This document shows, one piece after another, positions 19,945-31,606 of a DNA stretch of 64,000 bases. The stretch's first letter is position 1; each line of letters starts with the position of its first letter. The translations under genes were made by a program, and so were the position numbers. The stretch is from Semisulcospira habei (lineage: Eukaryota; Mollusca; Gastropoda; Semisulcospiridae), in assembly GCA_036245525.1 (NCBI GenBank), contig BTPG01000005.1, forward strand, positions 182,642,245-182,706,244. Direction: 5' to 3'. The notes beneath the pieces are model-generated. The model saw nothing but the letters and a program-made list of their open reading frames with translations, had not been told where the DNA came from and did not search any database.

Positions 19945-20945
19945 ATAAGCCTCTGAGGATATAAGCATCTGAGCCTCTGAGGATATAAGCATCTGAGCCT
20001 CTGAGGATATCAGCATCTGAGCCTCTGAGGATATAAGCATCTGAGCCTCCGAGTATATAAGCATCTGAGCCTCTGAGGATATAAGCATCTGAGCCTCTGA
20101 GGATATAAGCATCTGAGCCTCTGAGGATATAAGCATCTGAGCCTTTGAGGATATAGGCGTCTGAGCCTCTGAGGATATAGGCATCTGAGCCTCTGAGGAT
20201 ATATGCATCTGAGCCTCTGAGGATATCAGCTTCTGAGTCTCTGAGGATATCAGCATCTGAGCCTCTGAGGATATCAGCATCTGAACTTATGAGGATATAA
20301 GCATCTGAGCCTCTGAGGATATAAGCATCTGAGCCTCTGAGGATATAAGCATCTGGGACTCTGAGGATATAATCACCTGAGCCTCTGAGAATATAAGCAT
20401 CTGGGCCTCTGAGGATATAAGCATCTGAGCCTCTGAGGATATAAGCATCTGGGCCTCTGAGGATATAAGCATCTGAGCCTCTGAGGATATAAGCATCTGG
20501 GCCTCTGAGGATATAAGCATCTGGGCCTCTGAGGATATAAGCATCTGGGCCTCTGAGGATATAAGCATCTGAGCCTCTGAGGATATAAGCATCTGGGCCT
20601 CTGAGGATATAAGCATCTGAGCCTCTGAGGATATAAGCATCTGGGCCTCTGAGGATATAATCATCTGGGCCTCTGAGGATATAAGCATCTGAGCCTCTGA
20701 GGATATAAGCATCTGGGCCTCTGAGGATATAAGCATCTGGGCCTCTGAGGATATAAGCATCTGAGCCTCTGAGGATATAAGCATCTGAGCCTCTGAGGAT
20801 ATAAGCATCTGGGCCTCTGAGGATATAAGCATCTGGGCCTCTGAGGATATAATCACCTGAGCCTCTGAGGATATAAGCATCTGAGCCTCTGAGGATATAA
20901 GCATCTGAGCCTCTGGGGATATAAGCATCTGAGCCTCTGCGAACG
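19945..20945. repeat. 24-bp minisatellite
   Basis: About 41 units of AGCCTCTGAGGATATAAGCATCTG with few substitutions. Because 24 is a multiple of three, long frames stay open on the minus strand in at least two phases (DAYILRGS and MLISSEAQ repeats). No start, splice or codon signal supports a gene. Confidence 0.95.
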
Positions 20946-21180
20946 TATAGAGGCTTATGAGAATATACGCAGCTTTGTGAGTAAAAGCTAAAAAGACTGT
21001 CTTGCAGATAAAAGGTGTTTGCCGGCCTGGGGCACGGAGATGGGGAGGAAAGAAAAGGCGGGGAGCGGGATAAGGGGGTTGGGGGAGGGGGAGGGGGGGG
21101 CGGAGGGTAAAAAGAATGGCCTCGCAGATAACAAAAGCGGAGAGTGGTGTCTATTTCTAAATGAAAGGCACGAAAATACT
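20946..21180. other. Stretch without recognised gene
   Basis: It holds a G-rich tract at 21040-21110 (possible G-quadruplex); nothing else is recognised. Confidence 0.4.
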
Positions 21181-21260
21181 TTAACTCATTCGAGACGTGC
21201 CGCCTCCGGATACGCGGCTTCAGCCGCGTATCCGGAGGCGGCACGTCTCAAATGAGTTAA
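21181..21260. mobile_element. Family C element, 80 bp perfect-type palindrome
   Basis: TTAACTCATTCGAGACGTGC ... GCACGTCTCAAATGAGTTAA. The stem reads CCGCCTCCGG/CCGGAGGCGG, where the 11081 copy reads CCGCCTACGG/CCGTAGGCGG. The right TTAA is shared with the next element. Confidence 0.9.
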
Positions 21261-21473
21261 GCCATTCGCTGCCAGTGATCACAAATTGCGCGTCTGAAAC
21301 CACTGCACATATATCGACACTAGCGTGAACAAAAGAGGTACACTGTACCATAAATAGAAATAAAACACAGGACTAACAAGAGACATAAATCCTCATGACT
21401 GCGGGGGTTCATGAGGGTTTATGTCTCTTGCAGCTGGCAGGAGCTGGCTATGTCCCGGCAGTTAAGCGGTTAA
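21257..21473. mobile_element. Family B-like element
   Basis: TTAAGCCATTCGCTGCCAGTG ... CCCGGCAGTTAAGCGGTTAA with a shortened hairpin AAGAGACATAAATCCTCATGA / TCATGAGGGTTTATGTCTCTT. Confidence 0.75.
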
Positions 21474-21905
21474 TTTGGCCAAGAAAGCAACGTTTCAAGG
21501 CGGTAATCTCATTTGTGGTCTAGTAAAGCTATTTCATTCCTATCTCTCAATTAGGTTAGAAAGAATTCACACAGGCTTGCTCGTTACGACAGAGAAAGAG
21601 AACTGCACGGGCTGAACTGTAACTGTATTTTTTAAGGACAGAGACATTAGGCACGCAGGTTTTTTTTTTTTCCCACGTCTGTCCTTAATAACACTTGCAG
21701 TAGAACAATGGGAATGGTAACAAGACAAATAATAGAACACAAATAGAGAAATGAAATCAAATGAAATAAGATGAAATGAAATGAAACTTTATTTTTCATG
21801 CTAGCCGTTACTACTCTACAACAAGTACAAAGCTACTAACATCCACAAACAAAATGTGCACTGCACAACAAATTATTACAGAAAAAAATTAATGAAGGAC
21901 ATAGG
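21474..21905. other. Stretch without recognised gene; LINE 3' tail-like pieces
   Basis: AGGCACGCAGG...TGTCCTTA near 21650-21690 recurs at 52437-52475. ATGAAATGAAACTTTATTTT near 21775 resembles a LINE 3' tail on the minus strand. Confidence 0.45.
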
Positions 21906-21921
21906 TTTCAATGGCTGACAT

Positions 21922-22049
21922 TAGAGAGAGAGAGAGAGAGAGGGGGGGGAGGGAGCGAGAGAGAGATAGAAAGAGAGAGAGAGAGACTAAATTCAGAATG
22001 TGCGTTACAGTAACATCATTCCTGGGAAGGACACACACACACACACACG

Positions 22050-22124
<75 letters not shown>

Positions 22125-22152
22125 CACACGCACACACACACACACACACACA
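21922..22152. repeat. GA tract followed by CA microsatellite
   Basis: GA repeats at 21922-21986 and CA repeats at 22031-22152. Confidence 0.9.
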
Positions 22153-22296
22153 TTTATGATCCAGGTGCGGATCAATTACCTCAAGGCGGGGGGGGGGGGG
22201 AGGGGGGTCCAACTTTTGTTTGGGACCTTCAGCCTGATACAATAGGCCTCCCCGGCACTAGACCTTGGCCAGATCAGACCAGATCCACCCCTGATC
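22153..22296. mobile_element. hAT-like element with GGTGCGGAT end, degraded
   Basis: CCAGGTGCGGATCAATTACC to GACCAGATCCACCCCTG, related to 14133-14472 and 40074-40516. Confidence 0.45.
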
Positions 22297-22356
22297 AATG
22301 TGTCCTACTTAGTGGGGTGCAAGGAAACCTCCGAACACTGTAACAATACTGACTGT

Positions 22357-22573
22357 TTAACTCACTCTACCCCGGACACACCACAGCAAGATAAAGATCG
22401 ACCATCATAGTTCAAGGGTGATGCCAGAATAGCTTGGCGCCTATGGGCGCCAAGCTATTCTGGCATCACCCTTGATCTATCATGGTCGATCTGTGTCCTG
22501 CACTGCGGCAACGCAGTCTTCAGAGGACGACTTCAAAATTTGGGGATTTCTGTCTTGGGGTAGAATGAGTTCT
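22357..22573. mobile_element. Family A element, complete
   Basis: TTAACTCACTCTACCCC ... GGGGTAGAATGAGTTCT with full hairpin. Confidence 0.88.
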
Positions 22574-23930
22574 CGCAGAAAAACCAGCCGCTGCGATATC
22601 CTTGTAAAGTAGAACATTTAAAAAACACAGCCATCTGCTCCACGGCGGGCTTTGATTGCTATAATTAGCCGAAACAACGGGGTATCAATGTTACCTCAGC
22701 TCATACTTTTCCACCCTTCTTTTCACATTATATGTGAGCAGGCGCACACACTAGACGTTTTCCACTGCCTATTGAGCATAACGGAAGGAGCTCCGCCTTC
22801 TGCTTACAAAGCAGAAGAAGAGCAGATAATCCTTCATTTTACGGCATTCAAACGTCATAACTGACGTCATAACTGACGTAGGCTTTTTTTGTCCAGCATC
22901 CTTGTACGGACATACGAAAAACATTTATAAAAGAGCTACTCAAAAGTATGAACCCTTTCCGGCCTGGAGTAGGCCACTTCAATGGCTGGGTTTTCCAGGG
23001 CTTTGGAGATGTCCACTGTCGAGACCGATTCAACGCAGCTTACCCAGAAACCATCTCCAGCCCCGAAAAAAAAACAACCCCTCTGCAGTGCATGACTTCT
23101 CTGAAACGATTCCCTGCTTAGATGGACGCCGAAGCGCAACACAACTTCGGACCGACTTTAGCCGCCATTGGCCCGCTCACGACTGTGTGCCATTGCGCAC
23201 TCTGTTAGGTCTAGCAACATGCAACCTTAGCCATGCAATGAATGCAAACGGCGGTACACAATGAATGGCATACGTAACATCCGCCCCTGTCGCCGCTCAT
23301 TGCCTCGCGAGGATCACTCGGCCGATAAGAATGCTAATGGAATGACAATGGGCTGATCTGTGATTCTCAACCCTGCGGATCTCGCTTTTCCGCCGGCGGA
23401 TTTGTTCAGAGGTTACGGTACAGTGTTCGTTTACGTCATTTCAGCTTCTCTTTGTTGCGGACAACGCCGACAATCCATAATTATGCAACTAGAAATGTGA
23501 ATGCAAATAGGTGATAATTTGCATGCACGCCGCAGTAGCTCTGTTACGTCGATGGCCGGTGTTCGCATGCAACTTCGTAACTAACCATGCTGTGTTACAT
23601 TTGGTCAGAAAACGTGATAGGAGATTATCTGCATAAATAAAGGGCATATCCACCGACAGGCAAACTCATATAACATGCATAATAGTTGTGGATATTGTGC
23701 TTCGTAATAAAGGTTATTAGTGTACTGTGTCCCTTTGGGCTATTAGAGGTTGTTTGCCTCCTTTCCTTCTTTACCATTGAGTGAAAAGATTGCAAGTAAT
23801 GTAGTAAAACTGTTGCCGCAAGGGTTTCATGTGAAAGAAAAACAGAAGATAGTGGTAGAAAACCCTTTAAAATAGAAACAAGGAACGACGTTTCGGATCA
23901 AATATCCTTCTTCAGGTGACATGGAAACAA
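22574..23930. other. 1.3 kb without recognised gene
   Basis: No supported exon. At 23880-23930 the minus strand carries CCTGAAGAAGGATATTTGATC and CGAAACGTCG, a motif type that recurs in animal retroelement ends; family not assigned. Confidence 0.4.
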
Positions 23931-23935
23931 ACGTA

Positions 23936-24117
23936 CCACATTCTGCCCCAGGACCGAAGGACTGTATTACAATTCTACAGACAGATCGAGCGTTATAGTT
24001 CAAGAGTGGTGCCAGAATAGCTTGGCGCCTATGGGCGCCAAGCTATTCTGGCACCACCCTTGAACTATCATGCTCGATCCATGTCTTGATGTGGTGTGTC
24101 GGGGCCGAATGAGTTCA
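23936..24117. mobile_element. Family A element (hairpin 23984-24079)
   Basis: CACATTCTGCCCCAGGACC ... GGGGCCGAATGAGTTC. GATCGAGC in the left arm matches GCTCGATC in the right; most copies have GATCGACC/GGTCGATC. Confidence 0.8.
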
Positions 24118-24460
24118 GTTCTGCCTTCCTTCACACGGCGGTTATATACGCATATCGTGTTGAGCTACACGTTCTAAATTTCGACAGACAATGGGAAAAC
24201 AATTCACGCCGCAACAGCATGGAAACACGATTTCGCGACAAAATGTCATGTCACTCAGGTGTGTGCGGCAACATCGATATGAAATTCTAAACGCTAAAGC
24301 GGATATGATTTGAGATAACAACAACAACAACAACAACAACATGATGCTTTCTGAAACATATTACGTTGTGTCTACCAAGAGATCATTAATCCGTGCTGAT
24401 ACATGTAAATGTCAGTACACGGACCGCTCCAGACAACACGAGTGTTGAGTTTAGTGTGTA
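24118..24460. other. Stretch without recognised gene
   Basis: Only a short (AAC)n run at 24318-24342. Confidence 0.4.
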
Positions 24461-24472
24461 AACCTACTCAAG

Positions 24473-24548
24473 TAAATCCTTTGCGTGTCGGTAGCGGGTT
24501 TCCTACAGGAATCATCGCGACAAAATCCGCGACAGAAACGCAAAGGAT
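24473..24548. repeat. Family E palindrome, degraded
   Basis: CCTTTGCGTGTCGGTAGCGG ... TCCGCGACAGAAACGCAAAGG, with ATCATCGCGACAAA in the right half. Confidence 0.6.
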
Positions 24549-24937
24549 AAATGTAATACTGTTTATGTATAGTATGTAATAATATATAATATAATAATAA
24601 AATATATAGTATATAATAATATGTAATACTGTTTTGTCAGCGTTACGAAAATTCTTCCGGTTACACGTATTATTTGTCCATCGGCCACGCGTCTCTTTCC
24701 AAGACCAGACGCGAAAAGGAGACAGATACATGTCTACTGCTGGGTCTCCGCGACACTGGTCATGTCAGGCTTTTGTTCGCTCAGTCACAGCACAGGGCGA
24801 GGAAAATGTCCGAGTTATGCGCCCCTTGGACACATAACGGCGATAATGGCCTGTTAGAGAGGTTGCGTTTGCAACCAACGACTCCCGACAACGAACGAAA
24901 GTGAAATCACGGCGGGTAACCAGCTTTTTCCGTAAGC

Positions 24938-25047
24938 ATATACAACACTCCAAACATCTCCAAGGGGCATAGATGCTCATGAGCCCTCTGGGCTCATGAG
25001 CATCTATGCCTCTTGGAAATGTGTGGAGTGTTGTCTATGCCTCTTTA
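24938..25047. repeat. Family B variant with extended palindrome
   Basis: ACAACACTCCAAACATCTCC pairs with GGAAATGTGTGGAGTGTTGT around GGCATAGATGCTCATGAG / CTCATGAGCATCTATGCC. GATGCTCATG is changed in both arms from the usual GATCCTCATG. Confidence 0.75.
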
Positions 25048-25083
25048 CACATTTCGTTATCCACCTTGATTTCGCTCACGTTA

Positions 25084-25134
25084 GTCTTTTTTTTTTTTTT
25101 TTTTTTTTTTTTTTGGGGGGGGGGGGGGGGGCAT
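25084..25134. repeat. T run followed by G run
   Basis: About 32 T and then 18 G. Alignment and length here may be unreliable. Confidence 0.85.
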
Positions 25135-25915
25135 TCGGCGTAAACATGACCTCACAGTGTGCTTTCGGATCCTGTCAGCGGGCACACAACTCAAGTAACT
25201 CGTGGACGGACTTTCCTCGCCTTGTCGTTAGAGCTCATTTCAGACAGACGGACGTCCTGAGTTTAGTAATAATTAAACATGCTGAGGTGCAGAATTTTCG
25301 AATATGAATATGGATCGCGGTGCCTGAAAATAACCTGCACTTGCTTGTTACCTTCATTTTTTTTTTATTTTTATTAAATAACTGAATGAACGGTATTGAA
25401 TGATTCAACAAAATTGAAAGCAAAACTGATTGAGCGGACACTCTCGCTGGCAAGGCAGAAATCACACTGGGCCTACGAGACGTTGTGAGAAACCTGATAA
25501 AGCATTTACAGGAACAAGGCCAAGGCCACCGCACAATCAATCGCCTACCTAGCAGAGGTGTGGACAAAGGCTGCGGACGCTGCCAGACCACACAGAACAT
25601 GACAGATCCACAAAAAAACGGGCCAATGCTGGCACGATGAAGACATTTTTTTTTTTTAACTCTAAGAAGACTTAAATGGTTGGTGGGGTAGACAGAAAAT
25701 GGGTCTCTCCGAGCGCAGACACCCCATTTTGAACGGCACTGCTTCCTGCAGAGACTCTAAACAGATGTATGCAACGTATACAGATCTCCGATTGTTGTTG
25801 TCTACACTGACAAGAAAGCGAGAGCAGTGGCTAGCAAACGTCTCTCAAAATAAATGGACGAGCACGCCTGCAGACATTTTTACAAATAAACACGGGCGGT
25901 TTCCCCCACATTTGC
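25135..25915. other. Stretch without recognised gene
   Basis: No exon or repeat recognised apart from short T runs. Confidence 0.4.
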
Positions 25916-25916
25916 T

Positions 25917-25997
25917 TTAACTCATTCGAGACGTGCCACATCCGGATACGCGGCTTAAAGCCGCGTATCCGGCTGTGGCACGTCTCGAATGAGTTGT
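25917..25997. mobile_element. Family C element
   Basis: TTAACTCATTCGAGACGTGCC ... GGCACGTCTCGAATGAGTTG; the palindrome spans the element. Confidence 0.85.
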
Positions 25998-26229
25998 CAG
26001 CAAAGACGCTGTAGTGACGTCTCCAGACATGTCCACAAGCAGCGGCAAGTATCCCACGTTAATTTCTGTCGTCTGTCGTGGGACTTAATAATAGTAATAA
26101 TAATTACGGTATTTTATAATGCGCTCATCTTATAATAATTATAACTCTAAGCGCGCACTCACAACTCGCGCACACATGCGCACGCTTTTGACAATGACTC
26201 ACGTACCACAAATACATTACGACAGTCAG

Positions 26230-26610
26230 CTTGGGGTGTGGGGAGTGTGGGGATGTTATAGTGCTAGAACTGTTGAAAGAGGTGAGTTTTGAGGGCGGAC
26301 TGGAAGGCGGAGAGAGAGTGTTTCTGACGGAGAGAGAGTGGGACAGTGTTCCAGGTGGATGGACCGTAGACGGAGAAGGAGCGGGGACCGAAAGTGCTGA
26401 GTTTGGTGCGGGGGATGTGGAGGCGGAGAGGGTCTGAGGCGGAGCGGAGGGAGCGGGGGAAGGAGTGTGGGGGGTGAAGTAAGTTGGAGAGATAGGCATG
26501 AGCGTAGTTGTTAAGGGATTTGTAGCAGAGAGACAGAATCTTGTATTGGATGCGTTTGGAGGATGGGGAGCCAGTGAAGGAGTTTGAGCAGGGGAGTGAT
26601 GTGGTCGGAC
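26230..26610 (-). pseudogene. LINE 3' ORF fragment (L2/CR1/Rex1-like C-terminus)
   Basis: The minus strand read across frames gives LHWLPI, QDSVSLL/YKSLNNYAHAYLS, RTKLSTFGPRSFSVYGPSTW and NTVPLSLRQKHSLSAFQSAL. This is the conserved region after the reverse transcriptase in L2/CR1-like elements (W-N-x-P-L...FK..LKTHLF). It ends at a stop near 26260. Confidence 0.8.
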
Positions 26611-26633
26611 TTCAACTAATGAAAGCCGTAAGT

Positions 26634-26699
26634 GCAAGAGGCACAGATCCTCATGAGCCCCCGCAGCTGCGAGGGCCCATGAGGATCTATGCTTCTTGT
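26634..26699. repeat. Family B hairpin
   Basis: GCAAGAGGCACAGATCCTCA pairs with TGAGGATCTATGCTTCTTG. It lies directly behind the LINE fragment. Confidence 0.7.
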
Positions 26700-26799
26700 T
26701 ATCAGGGCCTGGGACCCCTATTACCTGCGGGGGATCATCAGGTTCTATTCCTTTTGGCCTCGGTCACAATTTTTTTTTCCAGGTACAGAACGAGAGAGG

Positions 26800-26930
26800 C
26801 ATTGTTGAAGATTGCATTGTGAAGGCAAAAGCGAGTAAGTCGACTTTTGTGAAAAGGAAGATTTTCACTGTTTTACAATGAAAATCTCGCTTTTTGCAAA
26901 AATGGACTTACTGCCTATTGATTTCACAGG
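26800..26930. repeat. Family O palindrome
   Basis: AGTAAGTCGACTTTTGTGAAA and AAGATTTTCACTG face CAATGAAAATCTCGC and TTTTTGCAAAAATGGACTTAC. Relatives at 60205-60325 and 62035-62115. Confidence 0.65.
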
Positions 26931-26934
26931 GCAG

Positions 26935-27500
26935 AGGCGTTTCTACTAAGATGATTCTGAATTTCTATTGTGTGGATAGGGCAACATGGGTGGATAGAAG
27001 CTGGTTGGTAAAACTGCAAAACCCTTGCACTTGTGTACTTGTTCAGCACTGAGTTACTGTAGGCTATCACACTTTAAATAATCCATTTTATTTGGTAAAA
27101 TCTAAAGCGTATGGGGAAAAAAGCAAACATTCAACAAAAGCAAACAAACAAAAGAGGCAAACATTTTAACGTAAGTAAGCAGACAAACAAACAAACACTG
27201 AAACAAATACACAAACAGAAGCTGGGCAAGCCGGCAAACAAGCATGCAAATGCACTAACAAACTTATGAACAAATTACGCCGCCTGCGGAAACCATTTTG
27301 AATGTTCATTTGACAGCTGTCCATCTTCGAGGTCGATTCTACAATGATTTGAAAAAAGACCACAATCTGCGTCCGCTGGCATTGAAGGGGTTAACTGCTA
27401 GGAAACAGAGACTTGAGGATCGAAACATGCAAGATATGCAAGTTTTGTTTTTACAGGGAAAAGGCACAGTAATTATACACATCCGCTTCACCTTCAGCAA
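26935..27500. other. Stretch with a family B right half
   Basis: 27276-27396 carries the right part of family B (CTACAATGATTTGAAAAA, GGCATTGAAGGGGTTAA) without the hairpin. AAAC-rich sequence at 27130-27210. No gene. Confidence 0.5.
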
Positions 27501-27503
27501 AAG

Positions 27504-27722
27504 TTAACACATTCTGCTCCCAGGACCGAAATCCCCAGATTTGACGTTGCTCACTGAAGGACTGTATTAATGACAATTCCAGCGACAGATCGAGCATGCT
27601 AGTTCAAGTGTGGTGCCAGAATAGCTTGGCGCCTACGGGCGCCAAGCTATTCTGGCACCACACTTGAACTATCATGCTCGAGTAATGTCTCGCTGTGGTG
27701 TGTCAGGGGCTGAAAAAGTTAG
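27504..27722. mobile_element. Family A element, complete
   Basis: TTAACACATTCTGCTCCC ... GGGGCTGAAAAAGTTAG; hairpin with GAGCATG / CATGCTC in both arms. Confidence 0.85.
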
Positions 27723-27762
27723 GACTCGGAGTATATTTTTTACAAAAGCGAACGCCTCCCAC

Positions 27763-27820
27763 GTGCAAGAGACATAAATCTCCATGAGCCCCTCATGAGG
27801 AGTTGTGTCTCTTGTTAGTT
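27763..27820. repeat. Family B hairpin, short
   Basis: GCAAGAGACATAAATCTCCA and GAGGAGTTGTGTCTCTTGT around CCCC; loop region deleted. Confidence 0.65.
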
Positions 27821-28038
27821 CTATAGTCTGTTTTGTCACATGTCCATCTGCGTTCATCACGCGAATTTCGGTCAGTGTGCAGTCGCTTCAGACCGAAAGG
27901 GATTGACAAACCCTACGTTTTCCCATCAACATGTATAATATATCTGATCAGGCTCTTGACATGTTATGCTTATTATTTGAGTATTGTGTCAGTGTGCATT
28001 TGGACCTATGAATGATTGTGGGGTTTTTTTGTGTGTGT

Positions 28039-28080
<42 letters not shown>

Positions 28081-28084
28081 TTTG

Positions 28085-28348
<264 letters not shown>

Positions 28349-28423
28349 GCTGGCAGTACAGAGGTTAGACGTGTTTGGACGAGAAGGTGAAGACCGCGCA
28401 GATAGCAAGCAGAAATTTCAGAC

Positions 28424-28911
28424 TTGACCCTTTCATTGCCAATGTGCGTTCAGTGTACGTACAACAAACAAAGGGGAATTAGTTCAGTGTACGTGCATTT
28501 CTGTTCCTGAAATCTCGGTTCATTAACTCATTCTACCCCAGACGCACCACAACAAGATAAGGATCGACCATGACAGTTCAAGGGTGATGCCAGAATAGCT
28601 TGGCGCCTACGGGCGCCAAGCTAATGGTCGATCTGTGTCCTGCACTGCAAAGCAGTCTTCTGAGGACAACGGCAAAAAGTTTGGGGATTTCGGTCTTGGG
28701 GTAGAATGAGTTAAAACGACCAAAAGCCGACACCGTTCGAAAAACGTAGACACAAAGAGCTCAGCAAGAGGCAGAGATCCTCATCAGCCTCCCTCCCCAC
28801 CCTCACCCCTCACCCCCTCCCCCCTCCCCCTTCCCCCCCTCCCCCCCGCAATCTATGTCTCTTTTGTGGTTAGATCCGTGTTCATTTTATTCTCAGCATT
28901 GAAGGGGTTAA
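28424..28911. mobile_element. Family B element with a family A element inserted in it
   Basis: TTGACCCTTTCATTGCC ... AGCATTGAAGGGGTTAA. The hairpin is largely replaced by C/T-rich sequence at 28785-28850. The family A copy interrupts it at 28523-28714. Confidence 0.7.
28523..28714. mobile_element. Family A element nested in family B, hairpin partly deleted
   Basis: TTAACTCATTCTACCCC ... GGGGTAGAATGAGTTAA. After the GGCGCC core the right arm jumps to AATGGTCGATC, so about 32 bp are missing. Confidence 0.85.
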
Positions 28912-29019
28912 GGAAACATGCACAATATTGCAGCTTTTAAAAAAACAACAACAAAAAAAAACATTACAATATACATCCGCTCCACGTTTATCGAAGGTTA
29001 GGACTCCAAGCAAATATTC

Positions 29020-29618
29020 CTTGAATCCTTTTGCTGGCAGAGGCCGCAAGTGCTGTTTCTGAAATCGTTGTAAACACAGCGCCCAGGAACTTTTAAAGTC
29101 CTCCGAGCACACTTGCAAAAAGGCCGACCATCAAGAGGCATAGAACCTCATGTGCCCCCGCATTCGCGGGGGCTCATGAGGTTCTATGCCTCTCGCAGAC
29201 AGCATTGCAACCAAGAAAATAAACACGCTTATAAAGGACAATTACAACACAATTAAGTTTTTTTTGTTCAAAACGGACATAGACGACAGGAACACAATTT
29301 GCCACCACTTTCGTATCGACTCTTAGTCTTACAAACCCCAAGATTTGTGTACCGATGCGTAAGTTGCTGTCAAAACTAACTGTTGACACTTCCGCTCGCG
29401 AAAGATAGATAAGCAGCATGTTATATAATTAGCTAATTGTGTACTTGTTTGTATGTCTGTTATGAAAATCTTAACAAATTGTGTTGCAATTGTCTTTTCT
29501 AAGCGTGTTTCTTTTCTTCGTTGTGTTGTTCTCTGCATCTGACACGCTCGACTTTTTCGTTTGGATTTTTTTATGCCGCTCTTGCAGTTACACATTTTTT
29601 ATGCCTTGAAGGGGTTAA
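29020..29618. mobile_element. Family B-like element (hairpin 29131-29196) with family M sequence
   Basis: CCTTTTGCTGGCAGAGG at the left; hairpin AAGAGGCATAGAACCTCATG / CATGAGGTTCTATGCCTC; AAATTGTGTTGCAATTGTC and AAGCGTGTTTC (family M) at 29475-29510; CCTTGAAGGGGTTAA at the right. Boundaries are uncertain. Confidence 0.5.
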
Positions 29619-29991
29619 TGAAATGGTCGTTCTTACCTGTGTATGACTGCATCCATATCAGTTGACACTTTCAATTCAAATCCGACTCAAGCGAACTTAG
29701 GCGCACAGCACAACAGTCAAGAATAAGTCAACGTTTTGGCGACCATCTAGTTGCAGTCTGTTTAGCGTATGAGAGTCACTTTGCGCAGCGTCGCAAATGA
29801 CTTGGGCAGACCTTGAAAACAAACCCGTGTGCAATCGGCCGAGCCAGCTCCTACACGGTTTGTGTCTCTCTCCTGTAATTCCTCGGGCCAAGTCCGTCCA
29901 TCTCCCAGGGGCACAGATTTTCATGGGTCGCTGCAGTCGCAATGGCTCACGAGTATTTAATGTCTCGAGCTGTGGCCAGTTGCGCCGGTGA

Positions 29992-30240
29992 GTGAGCTTA
30001 GTCCTGCGCGGGCCACTAAGCTAGGTGCTCCGCTATATCGTGAGCTTAGTCCTGCGCGGGCCACTAAGCTAGGTGCTCCGCTATATCGTGAGCTTAGTCC
30101 TGCGCGGGCCACTAAGCAAGGTGCTCCGCTATATCGTGACCTTGGTCCCTGCGCGGGCCACTAAGCAAGGTGCTCCGCTATATAGCTATAGCGGAGCACC
30201 TTGCTTAGTGGCTGGCGCAGGACTAAGCTCGCTCATGCAA
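29992..30240. repeat. Family I: 48-bp tandem units ending in an inverted copy
   Basis: Four units start at 29992, 30040, 30088 and 30136 (GTGAGCTTAGTCCTGCGCGG...GTGCTCCGCTATATC). The reverse complement of one unit follows (TATAGCGGAGCACCTTGC...ACTAAGCTCG). The array is one duplicated arm of a palindrome. Confidence 0.85.
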
Positions 30241-30780
30241 CACACACCTGGGGCTGCAACTTTCTCCGGTGCAGACGTCTCTCTGAGTCTCCCATAGAGA
30301 AAGTCGCTAAGTTTTAAGTCTCAGTGTGAGTGAACAGTGTTGCGCGCGTCGTTGGTCTGACTGGTACAAGACGCACAGGCTACTGTTGAGACATATCTGG
30401 TAATCCGTAATTCAGAAGCACTGTAGTTCATAAGTAGCACGGAAGTAATTCAAAAATTGCACGGATTTCATACATTCAGTGGATTTATCATATCTGCCAG
30501 AGGCATATCATTCGCATGCAGCCGCAAGAGGCGAACGAGAATCTTCTCTGCTTGCTCTCTTGGATTGGTCTCATTGACATCTCCCCAGTCTGAGGTACGA
30601 CTGTTACGATGACGCTTGTCGCAGAGATCCTGAGAATCCAGCGCCGGAAGTTGTCGCTTCAGTCCTCACTATTAAGGGGCGGAACATAGTGTCCTTGATC
30701 TGGAACAGGCCACTTTAACTTTGTTCCACTGCGCCAAGTCAGTTTTATGTCATTTTACATCACTTATTTTTCAACGTGAA
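30241..30780. other. Stretch without recognised gene
   Basis: No exon or repeat family recognised. Confidence 0.4.
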
Positions 30781-31065
<285 letters not shown>

Positions 31066-31094
31066 ATGACATTTTACAACAAAATTGGCAGCTT

Positions 31095-31158
31095 TTAACC
31101 CGTTGGCTGTCGGTAGCGGCTTTTGTCGCGATGATTGCTGCTACCGACAGCCAAAGGG
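31095..31158. mobile_element. Family E palindrome
   Basis: TTAACCCGTTGGCTGTCGG and AGCGGC face GCTGCTACCGACAGCCAAAGG around TTTTGTCGCGATGATT. Partial relatives at 24473, 41592, 45223 and 52181. Confidence 0.75.
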
Positions 31159-31490
31159 TGTACATATCCATTGTCAGTTCCACCGTACCTCGCCAGCTTC
31201 AGGGAATCTAGTATTGCCACCTCAGACTATTTCGAGAATAAACCTGAAAACAGAACGGCGCAAAAGCTATTCTGGTCTGACGCTATCAATAATAAAACTT
31301 CCACCTTGTCATCACACTTGTTTACAAACGTGCAGGGGTGGCGTGTGAAGACGTGTTAACTCATTCTAGACTAGATGCATCAGGAAACGCAGCATAAAGC
31401 CGAGTATCCGCATTGAGTTATATTATAAATATGAGAAAATTAATGCGTCATATAAATACTATGTATTAGTATCTCGAATTAGTTTACATG

Positions 31491-31606
31491 TTAATCATTC
31501 AAAGCGCCCCGCATCCATAGCTGCGAAAGTGTGGTATTGCGTTGCCGCAAGCAACGCAACACGACACTTCCGTAGCTATTGCTGCTGGAAGCCTTGAATG
31601 AGTTAA
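31491..31606. mobile_element. Family D element
   Basis: TTAATCATTCAAAGCGCCCC ... GAAGCCTTGAATGAGTTAA with the inner GCGTTGCCGCAAGCAACGC hairpin. A half family C copy lies just upstream at 31357-31420. Confidence 0.8.

Noticed and set aside
19943..21244. 433-codon frame of 8-residue repeats
   Set aside because: It is a 24-bp minisatellite open in more than one frame, and the frame begins inside a family C palindrome.
22902..23264. Frames of 70-120 codons in the 22.6-23.9 kb stretch
   Set aside because: No domain, no supporting splice sites and overlapping frames on both strands.
23880..23935. Hammerhead ribozyme-like core on the minus strand (CTGAAGA ... GAAAC)
   Set aside because: Stem II can form, but I find no pairing for stem I and stem III would be only two base pairs.
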